The translations under genes and the position numbers were made by a program. From positions 54,505,522 to 54,569,521 of the forward strand of contig NC_133123.1 of NCBI RefSeq assembly GCF_033568475.1: a stretch of 64,000 nt of DNA. Reading direction: 5' to 3'. The DNA comes from Henckelia pumila. Lineage: Eukaryota; Streptophyta; Magnoliopsida; Lamiales; Gesneriaceae. This document shows positions 35,154 to 47,291 of the stretch, piece after piece. Under the pieces are notes generated by a model that did not search any database, was not told the origin of the DNA, and saw only the letters and a list, made by a program, of their open reading frames with translations. How positions within the stretch are numbered: the first letter of the stretch is position 1; every line of letters begins with the position of its first letter.

Positions 35154-35272
35154 GGGGAGCAACACGAGGACTTCCCAGAATGTCACCCATCATAGTACTG
35201 CTCTCATCCAAGCACGCTTAACTTTGTAGTTCTGATGGGAAATGGTGTATTAGTGCTGGTATGATCGCACCC
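35154..35272 (-). rRNA. 5S rRNA, copy 3 (C type), degenerate
   Basis: About ten differences from the array consensus, spread across the gene, and an altered last helix (GCTCCCC end). Probably non-functional. Confidence 0.88.
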
Positions 35273-35673
35273 AACAGTGAATGAATTCTTTATTGTTTTG
35301 TCTCTTGAATTGCGGATCGGAGGAACAAGAGCTGCAGTTTCAAACGGACATAACTTTCGATCCGCTAAGAGTTACAGGAGCTTCAGCCTGCTCATGCGAA
35401 GCTCTTCTCGATCCCTACAGCGCGCATCTCGGTCTAAGAGACGGAGAAGCTCAAATTCAAACCCGAAGATGGACTTTGGGGGAATTTTACCCGTAGGGTG
35501 CGCTGGGACCCACCGAAGTGGCCCGCCTCACCCAGATCGCACGTTCACGTCGTGTGATTAAGACTATTGCATTTTTTCTATCCGCGGATTGGACTGAAAG
35601 TGTCGGAAATAGGACCGAGAGAAATCTGAAGAACATGATGTACGAGTAAGAAAAAAAAGAAACTAATAAAAAA

Positions 35674-35792
35674 AGGGTGCAACACGAGGACTTCCTAGGG
35701 GGTCACCCATCCTAGTACTGCTTTTGCCCAAGCATGCATAACTTCGAAGTTTTGATGGGATCCGGTGCATTAGTGCTGCTATGATCGCACCC
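35674..35792 (-). rRNA. 5S rRNA, copy 4 (A type)
   Basis: Has the A-type changes plus roughly six more, including ones beside box A (GCATGC). Confidence 0.92.
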
Positions 35793-36195
35793 AACAGTGA
35801 ATGAATTCTTTATTTTTTTTGTCTCTCAAATTGCGGATCGGAGGAACAGGAGCTGCAGTTTCAAACGGACATAACTTTCGATCGGCTGAGAGTTACTGGA
35901 GCTTCAGCCTGCTCACGCGAAGCTCCTCTCGATAACTATAGTGCATATCTCGGTTAAAGAGACGGAGACGCTCAAATTCCAAAACGGAGATGGTCTTTCA
36001 GGGCATTTTTCCCGTATGTCACGCTGGGACCCACCGAAGCGGCCCGCGTCACCTAGATCGCACGTTCACATCGTATGATTCAGTCTATTGCATCTTTTCT
36101 ATCCCGTGAATTGGACTGAAAGAGTCGGAAATAGGACGGCGAGGAATCGAAAAAACAATAAGTACGAGTAAGAAAAAAAGAAATTAATGAAAAAA

Positions 36196-36314
36196 GGGGT
36201 GCAACACGAGGACTTCCCAAGGGGTCACCCATTCTAGTACTGCTCTCGCCCAAGCACGCTTAAATTCGGAGTTCTGATGGGATCCGGTGCATTAGTGCTG
36301 GTATGATCGCACCC
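36196..36314 (-). rRNA. 5S rRNA, copy 5 (B type), close to consensus
   Basis: Only about three differences from the array consensus; the best candidate for a working gene in the window. Confidence 0.95.
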
Positions 36315-36714
36315 AACAGTGAATGAATTTTTTATTTTTTTGTCTCTCGAATTGCGGATCGGAGGAACTGGAGCTGCAGTTTCAAACGGACATAACTTTC
36401 GATCGGCTAAGAGTTACAGGTGCTCCAGCCTGCTCACGCGAAGCTCCTCTCAATAACTAAAGCAAGTATCTCGGTTTAAGAGATGGAGACACTCAAATTA
36501 CAACCTGGAGATGGTCTTTCGGGGAATTTTTCCCGTAGGGCGCGCTGGGACCCACCGAAGCAGCCCGCGTCTCCTAGATAGCACGTTCACGTCGTGTGAT
36601 TAAGTCTATTGCTTTTTATCTATCCGCGGAATCGACTGAAAGAGACGGAAATAGGACGGCGAGGAATCGGAAAAACAAGAAGTATGAGTAAGAAAAAAAG
36701 AAATTAATGAAAAA

Positions 36715-36833
36715 GAGGTGCAACACGAGGACTTCCTAGGAGTTCACCCATCCTAGTACTGCTCTCGCCCTAGCACGCTTAACTTCGGAGTTCTGATGGG
36801 ATCCGGTGCATTGGTACTGGTATGATCGCACCC
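36715..36833 (-). rRNA. 5S rRNA, copy 6 (C type)
   Basis: About seven differences, including one in the intermediate element neighbourhood. Confidence 0.92.
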
Positions 36834-36945
36834 AACAATGAATGAATTCTTTATTGTTTTGTCTCTCGAATTGCGAATCGGAGGAACAGGGGCTGCAGTT
36901 TCAAACGACATAACATTCGATCTGTTGAGAGTTACGGGAGCTTCA

Positions 36946-37016
36946 TCTTGCCCAAGCACGCATAACTTCGGAATTCTGATGGGATCCAGTGTATTAGTGC
37001 TGGTATGATCGCACCC
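36946..37016 (-). pseudogene. 5S rRNA, copy 7, 3' part missing
   Basis: Keeps only about the first 71 nt of the RNA (A-type sequence). Spacer sequence is joined directly to the middle of the gene at about 36946, so box C and the 3' strand of the terminal helix are gone. Confidence 0.9.
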
Positions 37017-37417
37017 AACAATGAATGAATTCTTTATTTTTTTGTCTCTCGAATTGCAGATCGGAGGAACAGGAGCTGCAGTTTCAAACAGACATAACTT
37101 TCGATCGGCTGAGAGTTACTGGAGATTCAGCCCGCTCACGCGAAGCTCCACTCGATACCTATAGTGCGTATCTCGGTTAAAGAGACGGAGACGTTCAAAT
37201 TCCAAAACGGAGATGGTCTTTCGGGGCATTTTTCCCGTATGTCGCGCTGGGACCCACCAAAGCAACCCGCGTCACCCAGATCGCGCATTCACATCGTATG
37301 ATTCAGTCTATTGCATCTTTTCTATCCGCGGATTGGACTGAAAGATTCGGAAATAGGACGGCGAGGAATCGAAAGAACTAGAAGTACAAGTAAGAAAAAA
37401 AGAAATTAATGAAAAAA

Positions 37418-37444
37418 GGGGTGCAACACGAGGACTTCCTAGGG
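37418..37444 (-). pseudogene. 5S rRNA, copy 8, only the last 27 nt
   Basis: The 3' tail of the gene (GTGTTGCACCCC end) is joined to the upstream spacer segment GAATTCTTTATTG. The internal promoter is absent. Confidence 0.88.
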
Positions 37445-37833
37445 AATTCTTTATTGTTTTGTCTCTCGAATTGCGGATCGGAGGAACAAGAGCTGCAGTT
37501 TCAAACAGACATAACTTTCGATCGGCTAAGAGTTACGGGAGCTTCAGCCTGCTCACGCGAAACTCCTCTCGAAACCTACAGCAAGTATCTCGGTCTAAGA
37601 GACGGAGATGCTCAAATTACAACCTGGAGATGGTCTTTCGAGGCGTTTTTCCCGTAGGGCGCGCTGGGACCCACTGAAGCGGCCCGCGTCACCTAGATTG
37701 CACGTTCACGTCATGTGATTAAGTCTAATTGCATCTTTTCTATCCGCGGATTAGACTGAAAGAGTCAGAAATAGGACGACGAGGAATCGGAAAACAAGAA
37801 GTACGAGTAAGAAAAAAAGAAATTAATGAAAGA

Positions 37834-37952
37834 GGGGTGCAACACGAGGACTTTCCGGGGAGTCACCCATCCTAGTACTTCTCTCGCCCAAGCACGCTTA
37901 ACTTCGGAGTTCTGATGGGATCCGGAGCATTAGTGCTGGTATGATCGCACCC
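37834..37952 (-). rRNA. 5S rRNA, copy 9 (C type)
   Basis: About five differences; box A intact. Confidence 0.94.
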
Positions 37953-38353
37953 AATAGTGAATGAATTCTTTATTGTTTTGTCTCTCGAATTGCGGATCGG
38001 AGCAACAGGAGCTGCAGTTTCAAATTACCGAAACTTTCGATCTGCTGAGAGTTACGGGAGCTTCAGCCTACTCACGCGAAGCTCTTCTCGATACCTACAG
38101 CGCGTATCTCGGTCTAAGAGACGGAAAAGCTCAAATTCAAACCCGGAGATGGTCTTTGGGGGCATTTTTCCCGTAGGGCACGTTAGGACCCACCAAAGTG
38201 GCCCGCGTCACCCAGATCGCACGTTCACATCGTGTGATTCAGTCTATTGCATCTTTTATATCCGCGGATTGGACTGAAAGAGTCGGAAATAGGACGGAGA
38301 GGAATCGGAAGAACAAGATGTACGAGTAAGAAAAAAAGAAACTAATAAAAAAA

Positions 38354-38474
38354 GGGGTGCAACACGAGGACTTCCCAGGGGGTCACCCCAATCCTAGTAC
38401 TGCTCTTGCCCAAGCACGCATAACTTCGGAGTTTTGATGGGATCCGGTGCATTAGTGCTGGTATGATCTCACCC
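38354..38474 (-). rRNA. 5S rRNA, copy 10 (A type), 121 nt
   Basis: Two extra bases in the box C neighbourhood (GGATTGGGGTG on the minus strand) and a changed 5' end (GGGTGAGATC). Confidence 0.9.
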
Positions 38475-38875
38475 AACAGTGAATGAATTCTTTGTTATTT
38501 TGTCTCTCGAATTGCGGATCGGAGGAACAGGAGCTGCAGTTTTAAACGGACATAACTTTCGGTCGGCTGAGAGTTACAGGAGCTTCAGCCTGCTCACGCG
38601 AGCTCCACTCGATACCTATAGTGCGTATCTCGGTTAAAGAGATGAAGACGCTCAAATTCCAAAATGGAGATGGTCTTTCAGGGCATTTTTCCTGTATGTC
38701 ACTCTGAGACCCACCGAAGCGGCCCGCGTCACCCAAGATCGCACGTTCACATCGTATGATTCAGTCTATTGCATCTTTTCTATCCGCGGATTGGACTGAA
38801 AGAGCGGGAAATAGGACAGCGAGGAATCAAAAGAACAAGAAGTACGAGTAAGAAAAAAAGAAATTAATGAAAAAT

Positions 38876-38994
38876 GGGGTGCAACACTAGAACTTCCCAG
38901 GGGATCACCCATCCTAATACTGCTCTCGCCCAGGCACGCTAAACTTTGAAGTTCTGATTGGATCCGGTGCATTAGTGCTGGTATGATCGCACCC
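38876..38994 (-). rRNA. 5S rRNA, copy 11 (B type)
   Basis: About nine differences, including AGTTTAGCGTG at the box A start. Confidence 0.9.
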
Positions 38995-39394
38995 AACAGT
39001 GAATGAATTCTTTATTGTTTTGTCTCTCGAATTGCGGATTGGAACAGCAGGAGCTGCAGTTTCAAACGGACATAACTTTCGATCGGCTAATAGATACGGG
39101 AGCTTCAGCCTGCTCACGCAAAGCTCCTCTCGATACCTACAACAAGTATCTCAGTCTAAGAGTTGGAGACGCTCAAATTACAACCCGGAGATGGTCTTTT
39201 GTGGCATTTTTTCCGTAGGGCATGCTGGGACCCACCAAAGCGGCCCGTGTTACCTAGATCGCACGTTCACGTTGTGTGATTAAGTCTATTGCATCTTTTC
39301 TATCCGCGGATTGGAACTAAAGAGTCGGAAGTAGGACGGCGAGGAATCGAAAGAACAAGAAGTACGAGTAAGAAAAAAAGAAATTAATGAAAAA

Positions 39395-39513
39395 AAGGTG
39401 CAACACGAGGACTTCCCAGGGGGTCACCCATTCTAGTACTGCTCTTGCCCAAGCACGCTTAACTTCGGAGTTCTGATGGGATCCGGTGCATTAGTGCTGG
39501 TATGATCTTACCC
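39395..39513 (-). rRNA. 5S rRNA, copy 12 (C type)
   Basis: About five differences; the 5' end reads GGGTAAGATC and the 3' end has only two of the terminal C bases. Confidence 0.92.
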
Positions 39514-39913
39514 AACAGTGAATGAATTCTTTATTGTTTTGTCTCTCGAATTGCGGATCGAAGGAACAGGAGCTGCAGTTTCAAACGGACATAACTTTCG
39601 ATCTGCTGAGAGTTACGGGAGCTTCAGCCTGCTCACGCCAAGCTCTTCTCGATACCTAGAGCGCGTATCTCGGTCTAAGAGACGGACAAGCTCAAATTCA
39701 AACCCGGAGATGTTCTTTGGGGGCATTTTTCCCGTGGGCGCACTGGGATCCTTCGAAGTGGCCCGCGTCACCCAGATCGCACGTTCACGTCGTGTGTTTC
39801 ATTCTATTGCAACTTTTCTATCCACGGATTGGACTGAAAGAGTCGGAAATAGGACGGAGAGGAATCAGAAGAAAAATATGTACGAGTAAGAAAAAAAGAA
39901 ACTAATATAAAAA

Positions 39914-40032
39914 AGGGTGCAAGACGAGGATTTCCAAGGGGGTCACCTATCCTAGTACTTCTCTTGCCCAAGCACGCATAACTTCGGAGTTCTGATGGGA
40001 TCCGGTGCATTAGTGATTTTATGATCGCACGC
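39914..40032 (-). rRNA. 5S rRNA, copy 13 (A type), first unit of the duplication
   Basis: About nine differences, with GCGTGCGATC at the 5' end and AAAATCAC in place of ACCAGCAC. It is repeated as copy 30. Confidence 0.9.
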
Positions 40033-40433
40033 AACAGTGAATGAATTCTTTATTTTTTTGTCTCTCGAATTGCGGATCGGAGGAACAGGAGCTGCAGTTT
40101 CAAACGAACATAACTTTTGATCGGCTGAGAGTTACTGGAGCTTCAGCCTGCTCAAGTGAAGCTCCACTCGATACCTATAGTGCGTATCTCGGTTAAAGAT
40201 ATGGAGATGCTCAAATTCCAAAATGGAGATGGTCTTTTGGGGCATTTTTCCCGTATGTCACGCTAGGACCCACCGAAGCGGCCCACATCACCCAGATCGC
40301 ATGTTCACATCGTATGATTCAGTCTATTGCATATTTTCTATCCGCGGATTGGACTAAAAGAGTCAGAAATAGGATGGGGCGGAATCGAAAGAACAAAAAG
40401 TACGAGTAAGAAAAAAAGAAATTAATGAAAAAA

Positions 40434-40552
40434 GGGGTGCAACACGAGGACTTCCCAGGGGGTCACCCATTATAGTACTGCTTTCGCCCAAGCACGCTTA
40501 ACTTCGGAGTTCTGATGGGATCCGTTGCATTAGTGCTGGTATGATTGCACCC
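40434..40552 (-). rRNA. 5S rRNA, copy 14 (B type)
   Basis: About five differences; box A intact apart from its downstream edge. Confidence 0.94.
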
Positions 40553-40953
40553 AACAGTGAATGAATTCTTTATTATTTTGTCTCTCGAATTGCGGATCGG
40601 AAGAACAGGAGCTGCAGTTTCAAACAGACATAACTTTCGATCAGCTATGAGTTACAGGTGCTTCAGCCTGCTCACGCGAAGCTCCTCTCGATACCTACAG
40701 CAAGTATCTCGGTCTAAAAGACGGAGACGCTCAAATTACAACCCAGAGATGGTCTTTCGGGGCATTTTTCCCGTTGGGCGCACTGGGACCCACTGAAGAG
40801 GCCCGCGTCACCTAGATCGCACGTTCACGTCGTGTGATTAAGTCTATTGCATCTTTTCTATCTGCGGATTGGACTGAAAGAGTCGGAAATAGGACAGCGA
40901 GGAATCAGAAAAACAAGAAGTACGAGTAAAAAAAAAAAAAAATTAATGAAAAA

Positions 40954-41072
40954 GGGGTGCAACACGAGGACTTCCCAGGAGGTCACCTATCCTAGTACTG
41001 CTCTCGCCCAAGCACGCTTAACTTCGGAGTTCTGGTGGGATACGGTGCATTAGTACTGGTATGATTGCACCC
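40954..41072 (-). rRNA. 5S rRNA, copy 15 (C type)
   Basis: About six differences; box A intact; the 5' end reads GGGTGCAATC. Confidence 0.94.
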
Positions 41073-41473
41073 AGCAGTGAATGAATTCTTTATTGTTTTG
41101 TCTCTCGAATTGCGGATCGGAGGAACATGAGCTGCAGTTTCAAATGGACATAACTTTCGATCTTCTGAGAGTTATGGGAGCTTCAGCTTGCAAGCGCGAA
41201 GCTCTTCTCGATACCTACAATGCGTATCTCGGTCTAAGAGATGGAGAAGATCAAATTCAAACCCGGAGATTGTCTTTGGGGGCATTTTTTCCATAGGGCG
41301 TGCTGGGACCAACCGAATTGGCCCACGTCACCCATATCGCACGTTCACGTCCTGTGATTAAGTCTATTGCATCTTTTCTATCCGCGGATTGGATTGAAAG
41401 AGTCGAAAATAAGACGGAGAGGAATCGGAAGAACAAGATGTACGAGTAAGAAAAAAAGAAACTAATAAAAAAA

Positions 41474-41591
41474 GGGGTGCAACATGAGGACTTCCCAGGG
41501 GTCACCCATCCTAGTACTGCTCTTTCCCAAGCACGCATAACTTCGGAGTTCTGATGGGATCCGGTGAATTATTGCTGGTATGATCGCACCC
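41474..41591 (-). rRNA. 5S rRNA, copy 16 (A type), 118 nt
   Basis: One G fewer on the plus strand in the 3' region; AATAATTCACCGG replaces ACTAATGCACCGG. Confidence 0.92.
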
Positions 41592-41991
41592 AACAATGAA
41601 TGAATTCTTTATTTTTTGTCTCTCGAATTGCGGATCAGAGGAACAGGAGCTGCAGTTTCAAACGGACATAACTTTCAATCGCCTGAGAGTTACTGGAGCT
41701 TCAGCTTGCTCACGCAAAGCTCCACTCGATACCTATAGTGCGTATCTCGGTTAAAGAGACGGAGACGCTCAAATTCCAAAAAGGAGATGGTCTTTCGGGG
41801 AAGTTTTCACGTATGTCGTGTTGGGACTCACCAAAGAGGCCCGCATCACCCAGATCGCACGTTCACATCGTATGATTCAGTCTATTGCATATTTTCTATC
41901 CCCGGATTGGACTGAAAGAGTCGGAAATAGGACGGCGAGGAATCGAAAGAACTAGAAGTACGAGTAATAAAAAAAGAAATTAATGAAAAAA

Positions 41992-42110
41992 GGGGTGCAA
42001 CACGAGGACTTCCCAGGGGGTCACCCATCCTAGTACTACTCTCGCCCAAGCACACTTAATTTCGGAGTTTTGATGGGATCCGGTGCATTAGTGCTGGTAT
42101 GATCGCACCA
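41992..42110 (-). rRNA. 5S rRNA, copy 17 (block B type)
   Basis: Begins TGGTGCG instead of GGGTGCG. Has the common plant GAGAGTAGTACTAGG but a changed box A (AATTAAGTGTGC). Confidence 0.93.
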
Positions 42111-42509
42111 AACAGTGAATGAATTCTTTATTCTTTTTCTCTCGAATTGCGGATCGGAGGAATAGGAACTGCAGTTTCAAATGGACATAACTTTCGATCG
42201 GCTAAGAGTTACGGGAGCTTCAGCCTGCTCACGCGAAGCTCCTCTCGATACCTACAGCAAGTATTTCGGTCTAAGAGACGGAGACGCTCAAATTACAACC
42301 CGAAGATGGTCTTTCGGGGAGTTTTTTCCCGAAGGGCGCAGGGACCTACCGAAGCGGCCCGCGTCACCCAGATCGCATGATAACGTCGTGTGATTTAAGT
42401 CTATTGCATATTTTCTATCCGCGGATTGGACTGAAAGAGTCGGAAATAGGATGGAGAGGAATCAGAAAAACAAGAAGTACGAGCAAGAAAAAAAGAAATT
42501 AATGAAAAA

Positions 42510-42628
42510 GGGGTGCAATACAAGGACATCCCAGGGGGTCACCCATTCTAGTACTGCTCTCGCCCAAGCACGCTTAACTTCGGAGTTCCGATGGGATTCG
42601 AAGCATTAGTGCTTGTATGATCGCACCC
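42510..42628 (-). rRNA. 5S rRNA, copy 18 (block C type)
   Basis: About nine differences, concentrated at TGCTTCGAATCCC and at the 3' end (GTATTGCACCCC). Confidence 0.92.
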
Positions 42629-43027
42629 AACAATGAATGAATTCTTTATTGTTTTGTCTCTCGAATTGCGGATCGTAGGAACAGGAGCTGCAGTTTCAAA
42701 CGAAAATAACTTTCGATCTGCAGATAGTTACGGGAGCTTCAGCCTACTCACGCGAAGCTCTTCTCGATACCTACAGTGCGTATCTCGGTCTAAGAGACGG
42801 AGAAGCTCAATTTCAAACCCGGAGATGGTCTTTGGGGGCATTTTCCCGTAGGGCGCGCTGAGATCCACCGATGTGGCCCGCGTCACCCAGATCGCACGTT
42901 CACGTCGTGTGATTAAGTCTATTGCATCTTTTCTATCCTCGGATTGGACTGAAAGAGTCGTAAATAGGACGGAGAGGAATCGGAAGAACAAGATGTACGA
43001 GTAAGAAAAAAAGAAACTAATAAAAAA

Positions 43028-43146
43028 GGAGAGCAACGCGAGGACTTCCCAGGGGGTCACCCATCCTAGTATTGCTCTTGCCCAAGAACGCATAACTTCA
43101 GAGTTCTGATGGGATCCAGTGAATTAGTGCTGGTATGATCGCACCC
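43028..43146 (-). rRNA. 5S rRNA, copy 19 (block A type)
   Basis: Ends GTTGCTCTCC, which no longer pairs properly with the 5' GGGTGC; also has CGTTCTTGGG in box A. Confidence 0.92.
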
Positions 43147-43546
43147 AACAATGATTGAATTCTTTATTTTTTGTCTCTTGAATTGCGGATCGGAGGAACA
43201 GGAGCTGCAGTTTCAAACGGACATAACTTTCAATCGCCTGAGAGTTACTGGAGCTTCAGCTTGCTCACGCAAAGCTCCACTCGATACCTATAGTGCGTAT
43301 CTTGGTTAAAGAGACGGAGACGCTCAAATTCCAAAAAGGAGATGGTCTTTCGGGGAAGTTTTCACGTATGTCGTGTTGGGACTCACCAAAGAGGCCCGCA
43401 TCACCCAGATCGCACATTCACATCGTATGATTCAGTCTATTGCATATTTTCTATCCCCGGATTGGACTGAAAGAGTCGGAAATAGGACGGAGAGGAATCG
43501 AAAGAACTAGAAGTACGAGTAATAAAAAAAGAAATTAATGAAAAAA

Positions 43547-43665
43547 GGGGTGCAACACGAGGACTTCCCAGGGGGTCACCCATCCTAGTACTACTCTCGC
43601 CCAAGCACACTTAATTTCGGAGTTTTGATGGGATCCGGTGCATTAGTGCTGGTATGATCGCACCA
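43547..43665 (-). rRNA. 5S rRNA, copy 20 (block B type)
   Basis: Same gene sequence as copy 17 by eye. Confidence 0.93.
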
Positions 43666-44063
43666 AACAGTGAATGAATTCTTTATTCTTTTTCTCTCGA
43701 ATTGCGGATCGAAGGAATAGGAACTGCAGTTTCAAATGGACATAACTTTCGATCGGCTAAGAGTTACAGGAGCTTCAGCCTGCTCACGCGAAGCTCCTCT
43801 CGATACCTACAGCAAGTATTTCGGTCTAAGAGACGGAGACGCTCAAATTACAACCCAAAGATGGTCTTTCGGGGAGTTTTTCCCGAAGGGCGCAGGCACC
43901 TACCGAAGCGGCCCGCGTCACCCAGATCGCACGATAACGTCGTGTGATTTAAGTCTATTGCATATTTTCTATCCGCGGATTGGACTGAAAGAGTCGGAAA
44001 TAGGATGGAGAGGAATCAGAAAAACAAGAAGTACGAGTAAGAAAAAAAGAAATTAATGAAAAA

Positions 44064-44182
44064 GGGGTGCAACACAAGGACATCCCAGGGGGTCACCCAT
44101 TCTAGTACTGCTCTCGCCCAAGCACGCTTAACTTCGGAGTTCTGATGGGATTCGAAGCATTAGTGCTTGTATGATCGCACCC
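44064..44182 (-). rRNA. 5S rRNA, copy 21 (block C type)
   Basis: Like copy 18 but with GTGTTGCACCCC at the end. Confidence 0.92.
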
Positions 44183-44582
44183 AACAATGAATGAATTCTT
44201 TATTGTTTTGTCTCTCGAATTGCGGATCGGAGGAACAGGAGCTGCAGTTTCAAACGAAAATAACTTTCGATCTGCTGATAGTTACGGGAGCTTCAGCCTA
44301 CTCACGCGAAGCTCTTCTCGATACCTACAGTGCGTATCTCGGTCTAAGAGACGGAGAAGCTCAATTTCAAACCCGGAGATGGTCTTTGGGGGCATTTTCC
44401 CGTAGGGCGCGCTGAGATCCACCGATGTGGCCCGCGTCACCCTGATCGCACGTTCACGTCGTGTGATTAAGTCTATTGCATCTTTTGTATCCTCGGATTG
44501 GACTGAAAGAGTCGTAAATAGGACGGAGAGGAATCGGAAGAACAAGATGTACGAGTAAGAAAAAAAGAAACTAATAAAAAAA

Positions 44583-44701
44583 GGAGAGCAACACGAGGAC
44601 TTTCCAGGGGGTCACCCATCCTAGTACTGCTCTTGCCCAAGCACGCATAACTTCAGAGTTCTGATGGGATCCAGTGAATTAGTGCTGGTATGATCGCACC
44701 C
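44583..44701 (-). rRNA. 5S rRNA, copy 22 (block A type)
   Basis: Shares the GTTGCTCTCC end with copy 19 but keeps GCGTGCTTGGG in box A. Confidence 0.92.
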
Positions 44702-45101
44702 AACAATGATTGAATTCTTTATTTTTTGTCTCTCGAATTGCGGATCGGAGGAACAGGAGCTGCAGTTTCAAACGGACATCACTTTCAATCGCCTGAGAGT
44801 TACTGGAGCTTCAGCTTGCTCACGCAAAGCTCCACTCGATACCTATAGTGCGTATCTTGGTTAAAGAGACGGAGAAGCTCTAATTCCAAAAAGGAGATGG
44901 TCTTTCGGGGAAGTTTTCACGTATGTCGTGTTGGGACTCACCAAAGAGTCCCGCATCACCCAGATCGCACGTTCATATCGTATGATTCAGTCTATTGCAT
45001 ATTTTCTATCCCCGGATTGGACTGAAAGAGTCGGAAATAGGACGGCGAGGAATCGAAAGAACTAGAAGTACGAGTAATAAAAAAAGAAATTAATGAAAAA
45101 A

Positions 45102-45220
45102 GGGGTGCAACACGAGGACTTCCCAGGGGGTCACCCATCCTAGTACTACTCTAGCCCAAGCACACTTAATTTCGGAGTTTTGATGGGATCCGGTGCATTA
45201 GTGCTGGTATGATCGCACCA
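45102..45220 (-). rRNA. 5S rRNA, copy 23 (block B type)
   Basis: As copy 17 with one further change in the intermediate element (GGGCTAGAG). Confidence 0.93.
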
Positions 45221-45618
45221 AACAGTGAATGAATTCTTTATTCTTTTTCTCTCGAATTGCGGATCGGTGGAATAGGAACTGCAGTTTCAAATGGACATAA
45301 CTTTCGATCGGCTAAGAGTTACGGGAGCTTCAGCCTGCTCATGCGAAGCTCCTCTCGATACCTACAGCAAGTATTTCGGTCTAAGAGACGGAGACGCTCA
45401 AATTACAACCCGAAGATGGTCTTTCGGGGAGTTTTTCCCGAAGGGCGCAGGGACCTACCGAAGCGGCCCGCGTCACCCAGATCGCACAATCACGTCGTGT
45501 GATTTAAGTCTATTGCATATTTTCTATCCGCGGATTGGACTGAAAGAGTCGGAAATAGGATGGAGAGGAATCAGAAAAAACAAGAAGTACGAGTAAGAAA
45601 AAAAAAATTAATGAAAAA

Positions 45619-45737
45619 GGGGTGCAACACAAGGACATCCCAGGGGGTCACCCATTCTAGTACTGCTCTTGCCCAAGCACGCTTAACTTTGGAGTTCTGA
45701 TGGGATTCGAAGCATTAGTGCTTGTATGATCGCACTC
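45619..45737 (-). rRNA. 5S rRNA, copy 24 (block C type)
   Basis: Begins GAGTGCG and has GGGCAAGAG, otherwise as copy 21. Confidence 0.92.
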
Positions 45738-46137
45738 AACAACGAATGAATTCTTTATTGTTTTGTCTCTCGAATTGCGGATCGGAGGAATAGGAGCTGC
45801 AGTTTCAAACGAAAATAACTTTCGATCTACTGATAGTTACGGGAGCTTCAGCCTACTCACGCGAAGCTCTTCTCGATACCTACAGTGCGTATCTCGGTCT
45901 AAGAGACGGAGAAGCTCAATTTCAAACCCGGAGATGGTCTTTGGGGGCATTTTCCCGTAGGGCGCGCTGAGATCCACCGATGTGGCCCGCGTCACCCAGA
46001 TCGCACGTTCACGTCGTGTGATTAAGTCTATTGCATCTTTTCTATCCTCGGATTGGACTGAAAGAGTCGTAAATAGGATGGAGAGGAATCGGAAGAACAA
46101 GATGTACGAGTAAGAAAAAAAGAAACTAATAAAAAAA

Positions 46138-46256
46138 GGAGAGCAACACGAGGACTTCCCAGGGGGTCACCCATCCTAGTACTGCTCTTGCCCAAGCACG
46201 AATAACTTCAGAGTTCTGATGGGATCCAGTGAATTATTGCTGGTATGATCGCACCC
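46138..46256 (-). rRNA. 5S rRNA, copy 25 (block A type)
   Basis: GTTGCTCTCC end; box A reads TTCGTGCTTGGG; AATAATTCACTGG near the 5' end. Confidence 0.92.
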
Positions 46257-46654
46257 AACAATGATTGAATTCTTTATTTTTTGTCTCTCGAATTGCGGAT
46301 CGGAGGAACAGGAGCTGCAGTTTCAAACGGACATAACTTTTGATCTCCTGAGAGTTACTGAAGCTTCAGCCTGCTCGCGCGAAGCTCCACTCGATACCTA
46401 TAGTGTGTATCTCGGTTAAAGAGACGGAGATGGTCAAATTCCAAAATGGAGATGGTCTTTCGGGGCATTTTCCCGTATGTCGCGCTGGGATCCAATGAAG
46501 CGGCCCGCGTCACCCAGATCGCACGTTCACATTGTATGATTCAGTCCATTGCATATTTTCTATCCGCAGATTGGACTGAAAGAGTCGGAAATAGGACGGC
46601 GAGGAATCGAAAGAACTAGAAGTATGAGTAAGAAAAAAAAAATTAATGAAAAAA

Positions 46655-46773
46655 GGGGTGCAACACGAGGACTTCCCAGGGGGTCTTCCATCCTAGTACT
46701 GCTCCCGTCCAAGCACGCTTCACTTCGGAATTTTGATGATATCCGGTGCATTAGTGCTGGTATGATCGCACCC
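46655..46773 (-). rRNA. 5S rRNA, copy 26 (B type), degenerate
   Basis: About nine differences, including GGACGGGAG in the intermediate element and GGAAGACC in place of GGTGACC. Confidence 0.9.
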
Positions 46774-47172
46774 AACAGTGAATGAATTCTTTATTCTTTT
46801 TCTCTCGAATTGCGGATCGGAGGAACAGGAGCTGCAGTTTCAAACGAACATAACTTTCAATCGGCTAAGAGTTACGGGAGCTTCAGCCTGCTCACGCGAA
46901 GCTCCTATCGATACCTACAACAAGTATCTCGGTCTAAGAGACGGAGGCGCTCAAATTACAACCCGGATATGGTCTTTCGGGGAGTTTTTCCCGAAGGGCG
47001 CTTGGACCCACCAAAGCGGCCCGCGTTACCCAGATCGCACATTCACGTCGTGTGATTTAAGTCTATTGCATATTATCTATCCGCGAATTGGACTGAAAGA
47101 GTCGGAAATAGGACGGAGAGGAATCGGAAGAACAATATGTACGAGTAAGAAAAAAAGAAACTTATTAAAAAA

Positions 47173-47291
47173 GGGGTGCAACACGAGGACTTCCCAGGGG
47201 GTCACCCATCCTAGTACTGCTCTTGCCCAAGCACACATAACTTCGGAGTTATGATGGGATCCGGTGCATTAGTGCTGGTATGATCGCACCC
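47173..47291 (-). rRNA. 5S rRNA, copy 27 (A-type gene after a C-type spacer)
   Basis: The spacer starts as type C and ends as type A, and the gene is A type (ATGTGTGCTTGGGCAAG). It is a chimeric unit. Confidence 0.93.

Larger units (their letters stand above)
41592..46256. repeat. Three near-identical B-C-A trimers (higher-order block), copy 1
   Basis: The length is 3 x 1555 bp. Each trimer carries the same private gene variants: a B gene starting TGGTGCG on the minus strand, a C gene with TGCTTCGAATCCC, and an A gene ending GTTGCTCTCC. The same block recurs at 50368-55035. Confidence 0.9.
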
